64,000 bases of DNA, from positions 1 to 64,000 of the forward strand of contig JAJFFE010000194.1 in assembly GCA_021776775.1 (NCBI GenBank). Direction: 5' to 3'. The position numbers and the translations under genes were made by a program. The DNA is from Planctomycetota bacterium. GTDB lineage: Bacteria > Planctomycetota > UBA8108 > UBA1146 > JAJFFE01. How positions within the stretch are numbered: the stretch's first letter is position 1; each line of letters opens with the position of its first letter. Positions 34,594 to 43,395 of this stretch are shown here, piece by piece. The notes beneath the pieces were generated by a model that saw only the letters and a program-made list of their open reading frames with translations, had not been told where the DNA came from and made no database searches.

Positions 34594-35609
34594 GCGGGGT
34601 ACCCCTTCGGATTGGTCTTTAGCCAGCGCCATGCGTCCTCGACCATGACTCGAAGGTCGCCGCGTTGCGGAGTCCATCCGAGCTCTGTTTGCAGCAGGTC
34701 ACTGTTGGCGAACAAGGTCGGCGGGTCGCCCGGGCGTCGATCCCCGTCGACGGTGGTGATATCTGCTCCGGTCACCGAACGGCAGGCGTCGATGACGTCT
34801 CGCACGGAGTAGCCACGACCGAGCCCTACGTTGTAGACCCGCGACTCCCCATCCACGAGGGCGTCGAGCACCGCGAGATGAGCACCGATCAAGTCTTGGA
34901 CGTGGACATAGTCGCGAATGCACGTGCCGTCCGGTGTTGGATAGTCGGTGCCGAACACCGTCAGAGAACCCCGCAGGCCGAGCGCTGTTTGCAGGCAAAG
35001 TGGGATCAGGTGGGTTTCCGGATCGTGCGCTTCGCCGATGCGCGCTTGCGGGTCGCTGCCCGCGACGTTGAAGTATCGCAACGCGGCGTAGCCGAATCCG
35101 CTCGGTGCATCGGCGGACACGGAAAAGTCGCGGATCATTTCTTCGACCATGAACTTGGTGCGCCCGTACGGATTGACCGGTTGTTGCGGACAGGTCTCAT
35201 CTATGGGAATGCGCTCTGGACTCGGCTCCCCGTAGGTTGCGCACGTGCTCGAGAAGATCAGGCGAGGAATGCCCGCGGCCGCGATAGCGTCCAACAGCGA
35301 CAGGCTCCCGACCACGTTGTTGCCGTAGTAGCGCAGCGGTTCGTCGACACTCTCCCCCACGTAGGCCAACGCCGCGAAGTGGAGGACCGCATCGAACGAG
35401 CGCGCGCTGAGAGCACGGCGAGTTGCGTCGCGATCGGTGAGATCGATCTGCAAGAATTCGAAACTGCGATGGGCACCTAGCACGTCCGTGGCGCCGCGGT
35501 TGCCTCGGGAGTAGTCGTCGAGGCCGACGACGTCGTGCCCTCTCGCAAGCAATTCGAGGCACGCGTGGGATCCGATGTATCCGGCGCTTCCTGTCACTAA
35601 CACACGCAC
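34590..35609 (-). CDS. galE: UDP-glucose 4-epimerase
   Basis: A 339-residue extended SDR. It shows the NAD-binding GSAGYIGSH, then HFAALAYVGESVDEPLRYY, the catalytic SSTCATYG, Tyr and Lys in NPYGRTKFMVEEM, ALRYFNVAGSDP, and the GalE-type end TDYPTPDGTCIRDYVHVQDLI and GRGYSVRDVI. These together match GalE closely. The GTG start follows GGGAG by eight bases; the frame extends far upstream across the intergenic region but conserved sequence begins at VRVLVTG. It converts UDP-glucose and UDP-galactose for the glycan genes that diverge to the right. Confidence 0.93.
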   Translation of the reverse strand: MRVLVTGSAGYIGSHACLELLARGHDVVGLDDYSRGNRGATDVLGAHRSFEFLQIDLTDRDATRRALSARSFDAVLHFAALAYVGESVDEPLRYYGNNVVGSLSLLDAIAAAGIPRLIFSSTCATYGEPSPERIPIDETCPQQPVNPYGRTKFMVEEMIRDFSVSADAPSGFGYAALRYFNVAGSDPQARIGEAHDPETHLIPLCLQTALGLRGSLTVFGTDYPTPDGTCIRDYVHVQDLIGAHLAVLDALVDGESRVYNVGLGRGYSVRDVIDACRSVTGADITTVDGDRRPGDPPTLFANSDLLQTELGWTPQRGDLRVMVEDAWRWLKTNPKGYPA

Positions 35610-35657
35610 TATGTGCTCCCATTCTGCGTCTTGTAGACCCCCGGCCGAACCGAGTGG

Positions 35658-35687
35658 TTGGCGTCTCTGTTCAATCCTCGCTACCAT
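35658..35687 (+). promoter_or_regulatory. Candidate promoter of the rightward glycan operon
   Basis: TTGGCG and TACCAT are separated by 18 bases, about 100 bases upstream of the first gene. The match is only partial. Confidence 0.3.
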
Positions 35688-35787
35688 AGCGACTGCCCGG
35701 TGGCGATTGAACGGGGCGTTTCCCTTATCGTCACCGTCGCCCGCCTTGAGTTCGCCCGCCTTGAGTCCGCCTTGAGATGGTGTCGAA

Positions 35788-37050
35788 GTGTCGAGAGAGT
35801 TTCGGGTGAGTGCCGACCGCTCGGTCAGCGAGCGTGCCGCGGTCCAGCCAGATAGTCCGTCGGACCAGCACGTAGGTTCGTCGGACCAGCAAGTAGGTTC
35901 GCTCCAGCCGGACGGCGTTCCGTTCCTCGATCTGCGGGTCCCCGCCGAAGAGGGATCGCGGCTTCTCGCCGCGATCGATCGTGTGTTCCGGCACGGTCGC
36001 CTTGTCGACGGCCCCGAAGTACGTGAGTTCGAGTCGCAGGTCGCCGAGCGCACTCGACGACAGTTCGCGATCGGAGTCGGATCCGGGAGCGACGCGCTGT
36101 ACCTTGCCCTCCGGGCACTCGATCTCGTTGCCGGCGACGAAGTCATCACCACCGCCATGTCTTGGATCGCGACGGCCAACGCTATCGCGCTGACCGGAGC
36201 ACGGCCGGTGTTCGCCGACGTCGGCGACGACTTTCAGCTCGATCCCGACAGCGTCGCGCGTCTGGTGACTCCGCGCACCCGGGCCATTCTCGTCGTTCAC
36301 TACCACGGACACATGGCGGATCTCGGTCGGCTGGGCGATATCGCCGAGCGGCACGGTTTGCCGTTGATCGAAGACGCCGCGCAGGCGTTCGGGGCGATCG
36401 ACGCAGTTGGGCGCGTGGCCGGCGAGTCCGGCTTGATTTCATGTTTCAGTATGAATCCCATGAAGGGTCTCGCGGCATGCGGGGAGGCGGGGCTGGTGTT
36501 GACCAACGACGCCGAGATTGCGAGTCGGGTCGACTCTTTGCGCTATAACGGAGTTCTTGCCAGTAACAACAACTCGGGTCGGGCCGGTCCCCGTGAGGTT
36601 TGTCTCGAGCCGAGCATCAATGCTCGTTTGGATACCGTACAGGCCGCGATTCTGCTCGAGCGGTTGAAGACGATCGACGCGTCTATCTCGCACCGACGCG
36701 AAGCGGCGGCACTCTACGATGGCGAGTTGCGTGATGTCGATGAAGTGCTCTCGCTGCCGAGCGAATCCGACGGAGCACAACCGGTGTATTACACCTATAC
36801 CGTACGTGTGACCCGGCGTGACGGGTTGCGGGCCCATTTGGCCGCGTGTGGCATCGAGACCAAAATTCGTCACCCGCACCTCATGCCCGAACAGCCCGCC
36901 TATCGCGAGCACGCGAAGGGCGAGTGGGGGCACGCGCGAAAGCTCCTCGAGACTTGTGTGAGTCTTCCGATCCACGACAAGATTTCGCCCGACGCCGTAC
37001 GCGCCGTCACGTCGACCATCGATCAGTTCTTCCGGGAAGATCCATCATGA
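35788..37050 (+). CDS. DegT/DnrJ/EryC1/StrS family sugar aminotransferase
   Basis: A 420-residue PLP enzyme that probably transaminates a keto-sugar nucleotide. Family marks are GSGSDALYLALRAL (about 98-111), IEDAAQAFGAI (the PLP-contacting Asp) and a Lys at about 226 in SMNPMKGLAACGEAG, the Schiff-base position. The NARLDTVQAAIL segment follows. The first 40 residues are low-complexity and contain a 21-bp tandem repeat (DQHVGSS / DQQVGS), so the real start may be slightly later (GTG at 35806). Its stop overlaps the next start. Confidence 0.9.
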   Translation: MSREFRVSADRSVSERAAVQPDSPSDQHVGSSDQQVGSLQPDGVPFLDLRVPAEEGSRLLAAIDRVFRHGRLVDGPEVREFESQVAERTRRQFAIGVGSGSDALYLALRALDLVAGDEVITTAMSWIATANAIALTGARPVFADVGDDFQLDPDSVARLVTPRTRAILVVHYHGHMADLGRLGDIAERHGLPLIEDAAQAFGAIDAVGRVAGESGLISCFSMNPMKGLAACGEAGLVLTNDAEIASRVDSLRYNGVLASNNNSGRAGPREVCLEPSINARLDTVQAAILLERLKTIDASISHRREAAALYDGELRDVDEVLSLPSESDGAQPVYYTYTVRVTRRDGLRAHLAACGIETKIRHPHLMPEQPAYREHAKGEWGHARKLLETCVSLPIHDKISPDAVRAVTSTIDQFFREDPS

Positions 37051-37505
37051 GCGCGGTGGAGTGGAGCGAGGGCGACGTTGTCGTTGTCGATGACGCCCTC
37101 ATCGATCGAGTGGTGTCAGCTGCGTTGGAGGAACCGTTGCGCCGGGCGCGTCTATGCTTGCACTCCAGTAGCCAAGACCCCGTTCACGAGATGATGATCG
37201 CGCTGTGTTGTGATACCGAAATTGCGCCCCATCGGCATATGACGAAGAGCGAGTCGTTTCATGTCATTCGTGGCCTGTTGACGGTAGTGCTGTACGACGA
37301 TGAGGGGCGGGTCGTCGAACGGATTGCGCTCGGTGTGCCCGGCGGAGATCGACCGTTTGCGTACCGGCTCGGCCGCGGTCGCTGGCACACGGTTGTTGTG
37401 GAAAGCGACGTCGCCGTGATTCACGAGGTGATTTCCGGTCCGTTCGTCGAAGGGGACGCCGAGACCGCTCCGTGGATTGCCACCACGCAGGAAGTGAAAC
37501 GATGA
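37047..37505 (+). CDS. WbuC family cupin protein
   Basis: A 152-residue cupin-fold protein. The central HRHMTKSESFHVIRGLLTVVLYDDEGRVVERI segment with E-x-P-like metal ligands and the later WHTVVVESDVAVIHEV match WbuC proteins found in O-antigen clusters. The exact reaction of WbuC is not known. The start overlaps the preceding stop (ATGA) and the stop overlaps the next start, giving tight coupling. It supports the view that the region makes a surface polysaccharide. Confidence 0.85.
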   Translation: MSAVEWSEGDVVVVDDALIDRVVSAALEEPLRRARLCLHSSSQDPVHEMMIALCCDTEIAPHRHMTKSESFHVIRGLLTVVLYDDEGRVVERIALGVPGGDRPFAYRLGRGRWHTVVVESDVAVIHEVISGPFVEGDAETAPWIATTQEVKR

Positions 37506-38437
37506 ACGACGAAGGCGTCGTCAACCGCCCCCGTGGCGTCATCACGGATCATCGTGGGCCGACAGGTACCTCGACTATTCTAGAGTTCAGCTCCGTCGCG
37601 CCTGGCGACTCTTCCGACTCAGGTCGCGTCGTTCACACGAGGCTCGAAGATCAAGAAGCGTACGATACGTGGCACCTCGCGCTGCTCACCAAAGAGCTCG
37701 TCGCGTCGCGGCGTTGTGCGAGCGATCTGGCGTCGACGCTGGCGGACTTGCCGCGACCGGAGAAGAACCTGCTCGTCGCCCTCGTCCTCGCGGCGCGGCC
37801 GGAGCTGCGGCGCATCGCGGAGTTGGGCTGCTCTCTGTTCGAGTTGATCGACGGAATCGACGCGGCACGCTGCGTGTTGTCTCGGCAGAACGAGGTTCGT
37901 GTTCCCGACGTCACGGATCTGGAGTTCGTCGGTGTTGATATCTCGTCGGTCATGCGCGACGCAGCCGCGGCGCTACACCCCGAGCATCGTCTCGACGTGG
38001 TCGCGGATGTGAGCGAGGTTCAGTCGTTCGACTTCCTGTACGACCGCAATGTTTCGTCGTACGCCTTTACGTGCCCGCAAGCGCTCGCCCAATTCCTCTG
38101 TCGAGGCCAGGCGGGGTTGTTGAACCTGTTCGTCTCGCTCGAGTCCACCTTTGCCTCGAACCGAATGGGCAAGACCTTGACCTACTTTGGCCTGGAAGAG
38201 CTGCTCGAGGAGCTGGATCAGCCCTTGTTTCACCTGTTTGGCGACCGTTCACCCGGACATGACTTCAGTCGGGGGCGCCCGGTGGTCGAAGGATTCTTCA
38301 TGTACGGCCCGGAAGATCTGGCGAGCGCATGGTGGGAGACATCCCAGCGAGATCCGAAGGTCGCCGAGTACTTCGCGCAGAAGGCGATCCGCGTCGAACC
38401 GGCGGCGACGCTTCTGAAGGAGGGGGTTCCCCGATGA
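37502..38437 (+). CDS. Putative class I SAM-dependent sugar methyltransferase
   Basis: The 311-residue product has a Rossmann-like glycine motif (RRIAELGCSLFELIDG, about 108-124), a later acidic strand LEFVGVDISSVM, and the SFDFLYDRNVSSYAF region where methyltransferases place motif II. The overall pattern fits the putative sugar O-methyltransferases seen in glycan clusters rather than a well-known family. The ATG overlaps the cupin stop. No membrane segment is visible. Confidence 0.65.
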   Translation: MNDEGVVNRPRGVITDHRGPTGTSTILEFSSVAPGDSSDSGRVVHTRLEDQEAYDTWHLALLTKELVASRRCASDLASTLADLPRPEKNLLVALVLAARPELRRIAELGCSLFELIDGIDAARCVLSRQNEVRVPDVTDLEFVGVDISSVMRDAAAALHPEHRLDVVADVSEVQSFDFLYDRNVSSYAFTCPQALAQFLCRGQAGLLNLFVSLESTFASNRMGKTLTYFGLEELLEELDQPLFHLFGDRSPGHDFSRGRPVVEGFFMYGPEDLASAWWETSQRDPKVAEYFAQKAIRVEPAATLLKEGVPR

Positions 38438-39159
38438 ACACTGAATCTCGATCGATTCCCGATCTCGACGTCGGCGCCTATCACAAGGACAGTGAGCTGG
38501 TCGAACGTCTCGAGCGCAAGCTGTACGCCGAGAACCCACCGATCACGTTGCCGCCCGAGTACGCCGAGTGGGTGAAGGACAACCTGCTCCGGTTTACGAT
38601 TCGTTTGGCGCGTTACAAGTTCGTCGCACGACTCCTTCGGGACTCGGACCGAGGGCTCGAAGTCGGTTGTGGTTCGGGGCTCGGAACCATCTTCTTGGCC
38701 CAGCACGCCCAGCACATCACCGGCGTCGATGTGAAACAGTACGAGCTGGACGAGGCGCAGTCGATGTGTCGGCGTGACAACGTCGAGTTCATTCGCGCCG
38801 ACTTCTTCGAGCACGCGTTCGGAGATCTGTTCGACGCGATCGTTTCACTCGACGTCATCGAGCACATGCCGGTCGACGACGGGCGGCGAATGGTGGCCAG
38901 GATGGCGGAGCTGTGTGCCGACAGCGGGATGGTGATCATCGGAACGCCGAGCCTGCACTCTTATCCGCATCAGAGTGAAATCAGCCAGGCTTCCCACGTC
39001 AAGTGTTACGACCAGTCCGAGTTGTTCGACTTACTCGATCCGTACTTCGGTCGAATCCTGCCGTTTTCGATGAACGATGAAGTCGTGCACACCGGCCATC
39101 CTAAGATGGCGTGGTACTACTTCATGGTCTGCACCGCACCCCGAGGTCGAGGAGCGTAG
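38434..39159 (+). CDS. Class I SAM-dependent methyltransferase
   Basis: A 241-residue methyltransferase with motif I LEVGCGSGLGTIFLA (about 71-85), the acidic ITGVDVKQ strand, FIRADFFEH and the post-motif FDAIVSLDVIEHMP. This matches the broad Methyltransf_11/23 group, so N-, O- or C-methylation cannot be distinguished. It overlaps the preceding stop by four bases (ATGA) and is followed after a few bases by the glycosyltransferase gene. Confidence 0.9.
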   Translation: MNTESRSIPDLDVGAYHKDSELVERLERKLYAENPPITLPPEYAEWVKDNLLRFTIRLARYKFVARLLRDSDRGLEVGCGSGLGTIFLAQHAQHITGVDVKQYELDEAQSMCRRDNVEFIRADFFEHAFGDLFDAIVSLDVIEHMPVDDGRRMVARMAELCADSGMVIIGTPSLHSYPHQSEISQASHVKCYDQSELFDLLDPYFGRILPFSMNDEVVHTGHPKMAWYYFMVCTAPRGRGA

Positions 39160-39163
39160 CCGG

Positions 39164-41257
39164 GTGTCGCCCTCCCGCGATCCCTTCACCGAGCAGTGCG
39201 ACGACCGCTTGCGGAAGAACCTTGCGTGTCTGGCTCGTCACCGTCCGGAGGTGCACGCGACACTAGACAGCCTGCGCGGCCCGTCGCAATTCTTCATCGC
39301 CGGCACGGCGTCCGGGTTGCCGACGGTCGCGTTCGCCGCCCCCGGTCAGCCACGTGTCGTGCTCTCCCATGAAGGGGACCCACGCAAGACGGTCGAGAAG
39401 CTGTCGTCTGATTGTCGCGAAGAGCTGCTGCGTTGCCGACCGCTGGCGCTGGCGTGCGTCGGAGACGGCTACTTCTTATCGGCACTCTCGCAGGCGAAGT
39501 GGTCGGGGACTCTCGGTGAAGAGCAGTTCGTGCTGATCATCGCGCCGGACCCCACCGCCGTTCCCCCTTGTCTCATGCTGCATGACTACACCGGGCCGAT
39601 GGGCCCCATCGAGCAAGAGCGGTTTCAATGGTTGGTCGGCCCGGATTGGGCAGAACGGCTCGAGTCGCGACTGCGGGCCGATCCGTTCCTCCCGTTGCCG
39701 GACCGAACGGTCGACCTTGGGCCTGGCGCACAAAACGTCGCGTCCGGTATTCGTGCGGTCTACGCGAAACTTGGCACCGAGTTGTTCGAGACGATCGACT
39801 CGCTCGGCGAGTTGAAGTCGGAGTGGACGCCGGAACGACTGGTCGAGCGATTCGGTCCCGAGCCCGATCGACCGCCTCGCGTCTTGATCGTGACGAGTCG
39901 CTTCACCACCGTTCTGCAGTACGTGGCTCGCGATACGGCGCGGGCGTTTCGTCGCGCAGGGTGGACGGTGAATCTGGTCAAAGAGCCGAGCAACTATCAT
40001 CGGTTCACCAATCCCGCCCGTATCCGCTCCGTCGCCGAGTTTCGGCCGGATATCGTGTTCATGGTCAGCCGACTGCGCCACGACTGCGACCGAAGCTACC
40101 CGGCGGAGATGCCGTTCGTGGCCTGGGCTCAAGATACATTGCCGAATCTCATGTGTCGTGCCGCCGGGGAATCGATCGGAGACCGAGACTTCGTCCTGAC
40201 GTACTCGCCAGGTCTTCTCGATCAGCATGGATACCCAGAGTCGCAGATGATTCCGGTACCGATCATGGTGACGTCGTCGAAGACGCGACCCGCGACGTGG
40301 GCCACGGACGGAGCGGACCTCGTCTACGTCTCGCACGTTTCGGAAACCGTCGAGCAGAGGATCGAGATTCGTCTGCAAATGGTGGACGAGCACCTACGAT
40401 CGGTGGCCCGCGAGGCGTCGTGCATGATCCAGAGAGCGTACGAGCACGGTGGCTCGATCGATAGTGTGGCGGCGATCCGAGCGACAGCCGCGGAGTTGTT
40501 GGAGTCGCTGTCCGATCGTGACGCCAATGCGATTACGGATACCGTGCTGGGCCCGGTCAATACGGTTCTGTATCGCCATCAGGCACTCGAGTGGATCGCT
40601 GACATCGCGGACCGAGAGGGGTACTCACTGGCTCTCCACGGAACGGGCTGGGAGAAGCATGCTCGCTTCGGTCGCTATGCAGCCGGTCCGGTCGCCAATG
40701 GACACGCTCTCGACGATCTCACCCGACGCAGCCGGATCAACCTCAATCTCGAACCCTACCCCTGTCATACGCACCAGCGACTTCTCGACGGATTGTCGGC
40801 CGGCGGCTTCTTCTTGATTCGCAACCACCCGGTTCATCGGGTGTGGAACACGCTTGCCAAGGAGTACCGCGACGACATCGAGTCGCTGGAGGGGTGGCTC
40901 GAATCCGCCGAGGATCGCGACGCTCTGCAACAGTGCCTGGCGAACGCCGAGGCGCAGTGCTACGAAACGCACCCCGATGCATTGCGGCAACTGCGAGCGT
41001 ATTTGGAGTGCGGGGTCATCGTGCCGGGTGAAGACGAGCCCATCCCAGACCTCGGTCGCGTGACGTTCTCGACTCCGATGGAAGCGCAGGAGCGCATCGC
41101 TACCTTCTTGAACGACGCTCCAGAGCGACGGGCAATCTCCCAGCGCCAGTGGGACAGCATTCGCGGCCGGCTGACATTCGACGTCGTCGTCGAGCGGCTC
41201 CAGCAGAGATTGTGGACACACTTTTCGAACAAGATTCGAACGGGAGAGACTGCATGA
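39164..41257 (+). CDS. Large CgeB-like glycosyltransferase
   Basis: A 697-residue protein. The N-terminal third has no assigned function. From about 265 (RVLIVTSRFTTVLQYVARDTARAFRRAGWTV) it is a GT-B-fold transferase; the donor-site part near 555-580 reads INLNLEPYPCHTHQRLLDGLSAGGFFLIR, typical of the CgeB / Glyco_trans_1_2 group. The C-terminus continues with a helical tail. The GTG start is 5 bases after the previous stop and has GGAG upstream; the frame opens further left but overlaps the methyltransferase. It probably transfers a sugar in the envelope glycan. Confidence 0.8.
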   Translation: MSPSRDPFTEQCDDRLRKNLACLARHRPEVHATLDSLRGPSQFFIAGTASGLPTVAFAAPGQPRVVLSHEGDPRKTVEKLSSDCREELLRCRPLALACVGDGYFLSALSQAKWSGTLGEEQFVLIIAPDPTAVPPCLMLHDYTGPMGPIEQERFQWLVGPDWAERLESRLRADPFLPLPDRTVDLGPGAQNVASGIRAVYAKLGTELFETIDSLGELKSEWTPERLVERFGPEPDRPPRVLIVTSRFTTVLQYVARDTARAFRRAGWTVNLVKEPSNYHRFTNPARIRSVAEFRPDIVFMVSRLRHDCDRSYPAEMPFVAWAQDTLPNLMCRAAGESIGDRDFVLTYSPGLLDQHGYPESQMIPVPIMVTSSKTRPATWATDGADLVYVSHVSETVEQRIEIRLQMVDEHLRSVAREASCMIQRAYEHGGSIDSVAAIRATAAELLESLSDRDANAITDTVLGPVNTVLYRHQALEWIADIADREGYSLALHGTGWEKHARFGRYAAGPVANGHALDDLTRRSRINLNLEPYPCHTHQRLLDGLSAGGFFLIRNHPVHRVWNTLAKEYRDDIESLEGWLESAEDRDALQQCLANAEAQCYETHPDALRQLRAYLECGVIVPGEDEPIPDLGRVTFSTPMEAQERIATFLNDAPERRAISQRQWDSIRGRLTFDVVVERLQQRLWTHFSNKIRTGETA

Positions 41258-42306
41258 CTCGAGGGGCTGTTGCCGTGTTCGCGTGCAACCGATCGGGGAG
41301 CACGGTTCTGTTCGAGTTGTTGCGGCGGCTGAGCGCGGCGACACCAGAGCGGCCGACAGTTCCCGAGTTCGCGCGCGCCGTGAAGAGTTGGGGGGCGTGT
41401 CTATCGCCTCACCCGGACTTCCTGGCTAGCGGAGCGTGTCGACTGGGAACGACAGATTACGTCGCCGCGATGCGCGATCGCTTTGTCTTCGTGGCCGGCG
41501 TACCGGTAGCGCGCCACCCGGGTGACGCCATCCACGTTTCGTACTCTCGGCCTACCGATGCACGACTAGCCCTCGTCGACGGTCGCACGTTGTTCGTTCC
41601 GGTCAGGAATCCGCTCGACATCTTGGTTTCGCACGCCTTCGAGCTGGAGCACGTTCTTCCGGTAATGCGCGGTATCACGCGCGTCAGCGAACAAGAGCGA
41701 GACGCGTACGGTCGTGCGCGACTCGCCAACGCGGAGTGGGTCGCGGGAGCGATGACGTACGTCACCAACTTCTACGACGCGTGGTTGCGACATCGGGACC
41801 GGTTCGTCTCTCACCGGTACGAAGACCTGCTCCGAGAGCCAGAGCGAGCGATCCAACGGTTGGCCGACGCGTGCGGACAGTCGGTATCGCACGACGTTGC
41901 ACGCTCGCTCTGGAATGAAGTGGGGCACCGACCGTTGAAGGCGAACCCGGCGCACTTCTTTCGGCCGGGAACCGAGAAGTGGCGCGAGTACTTGGACGAC
42001 GAGCACGAGGCGTTGGCGCGCGCTGCGGGGTGGACGACGTTGTTACCGGAGCTTGGATACGAGTTCCCCAGCGCATTTTCGCGGAGGATTACTCCGGAGA
42101 CTGCGTGGAATGACCGATTTCGAGAGGGGTTGGCCGTTGGCGACGCCATGAATCACCGGATGTTCGGCACCCCTCTGGTGTTCTCGGATGCGTCGTTTGT
42201 CGAGTCTGTCGGATCGCACGCGGCGGTGGTGACGAATGACAGCGACTGGTTGATCCAGGCGACTCGGTGGGTCGACGAGGTCCGTTCGCAAGGCGTCGAG
42301 GTTTAG
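41254..42306 (+). CDS. Sulfotransferase family protein
   Basis: A 350-residue protein with the PAPS 5'-phosphosulfate loop CNRSGSTVLFELL (about 11-23) and a 3'-phosphate segment RNPLDILVSHAFELEHV (about 118-134), the two landmarks of sulfotransferases. Sulfation of a carbohydrate is the likely job, with PAPS as donor; no PAPS synthesis gene is in the window. It overlaps the glycosyltransferase stop by four bases (ATGA), so it belongs to the same polycistron. Confidence 0.88.
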   Translation: MTRGAVAVFACNRSGSTVLFELLRRLSAATPERPTVPEFARAVKSWGACLSPHPDFLASGACRLGTTDYVAAMRDRFVFVAGVPVARHPGDAIHVSYSRPTDARLALVDGRTLFVPVRNPLDILVSHAFELEHVLPVMRGITRVSEQERDAYGRARLANAEWVAGAMTYVTNFYDAWLRHRDRFVSHRYEDLLREPERAIQRLADACGQSVSHDVARSLWNEVGHRPLKANPAHFFRPGTEKWREYLDDEHEALARAAGWTTLLPELGYEFPSAFSRRITPETAWNDRFREGLAVGDAMNHRMFGTPLVFSDASFVESVGSHAAVVTNDSDWLIQATRWVDEVRSQGVEV

Positions 42307-42330
42307 TGGGTTGAGGAAGGTGGTTCCGGT

Positions 42331-43395
42331 TTGACTAAGCGTTCGCTTTCCCTGGGGTTCGTAGGAGCCGGGTTTCTGAGCCAAGCCGCGCACCTTCCTA
42401 GCTTCGCCGCGCTCGACGGCGTTCGCATCACCGCGCTCGCCGAGCTACGACCGGAGTTGGCGCGTCGCGTCGCGGCCCGTTGGGATATTCCGAATGTCTA
42501 CTCGTCGCACACCGAGATGCTGGCGGAAGCGGACGTCGACGCCGTCGTCGCGATTACTCCGCGGTCGGCGACCGGCCACGTCGCGCGCGACGTCTTGTCG
42601 GCGGGTAAGCCCTTGTTTACCGAAAAGCCGATCGCAGGGTCGCACGCGGAGGCGTCAGAGCTTGTCTCCCTGGCCAAGAGCCAAGGCGTTCCCTACGCCG
42701 TCGGAACTATGCGGCGGTTCGACGGTGGCTATCAGTACGCGCACGACTTCATCAAAGAGTGCAAGCGCACGGGGTCGCTCGGAGCGTTGACTTACGCGCG
42801 GGTTCATTGCTTTCAGGGCGACGACTACTGCAACGAGTTCGGCGCCATACGAACCGACGAACCTCCGGTCATGCTCAAGTCGGTTGACGGGCCGGAGTGG
42901 CTCGATCCGGAACTCGCCGGGAAGTTCGACCGGTTTCACAATGTCTTCTGTCACGACATCGACCTCCTTCGTTACCTTGTCGGCGAGCCTCGTGCGGTCG
43001 ATTTCGTTCGCGTCAATCCGAGAGCGGGCCGAATCGTGGTGTTCGATCACGGGTCGCACGGCGCGGTGCTCGAAGCGGGAGAGTTGGACACGAGGACGTG
43101 GGAAGAAACCGTCACGGTGTTCTTCGAAGGGGGTCGCGTCCAGATCAGCTCTCCGGCCATGTTGCTGCGCAATACGCCGGCGCGCGTCGAGCTGATGTTG
43201 GGGGGGGAACCGGCCGAGACTCGTGTTCCGCACATCGAATTCGGTTGGGCGTTCCATCGGCAGGCCCGCGCGTTCGTCGACGCGTTGACGCAGGGAACAC
43301 CGCTGTGCAACTCCGCCGATGAATCGTTGGCCGACCTCTACTGGATCGAAGAGATATGGCGAAAGGACGGGGAACGTTGTCCCTCCACGGCGTGA
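42331..43395 (+). CDS. Gfo/Idh/MocA family NAD(P)-dependent sugar oxidoreductase
   Basis: The 354-residue product has an N-terminal Rossmann fold (LGFVGAGFLSQAAHLPSF), the EKPIAGSHAEA motif with the conserved EKP near residue 92, and the C-terminal beta domain containing FHNVFCHDIDLLRYLVGEP. Such enzymes oxidise or reduce a sugar hydroxyl, often just before a DegT-type aminotransferase as here. It starts with TTG behind GAGGAAGG, an unusual start codon in this window though found again at 51635 and 53670. Confidence 0.9.
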   Translation: MTKRSLSLGFVGAGFLSQAAHLPSFAALDGVRITALAELRPELARRVAARWDIPNVYSSHTEMLAEADVDAVVAITPRSATGHVARDVLSAGKPLFTEKPIAGSHAEASELVSLAKSQGVPYAVGTMRRFDGGYQYAHDFIKECKRTGSLGALTYARVHCFQGDDYCNEFGAIRTDEPPVMLKSVDGPEWLDPELAGKFDRFHNVFCHDIDLLRYLVGEPRAVDFVRVNPRAGRIVVFDHGSHGAVLEAGELDTRTWEETVTVFFEGGRVQISSPAMLLRNTPARVELMLGGEPAETRVPHIEFGWAFHRQARAFVDALTQGTPLCNSADESLADLYWIEEIWRKDGERCPSTA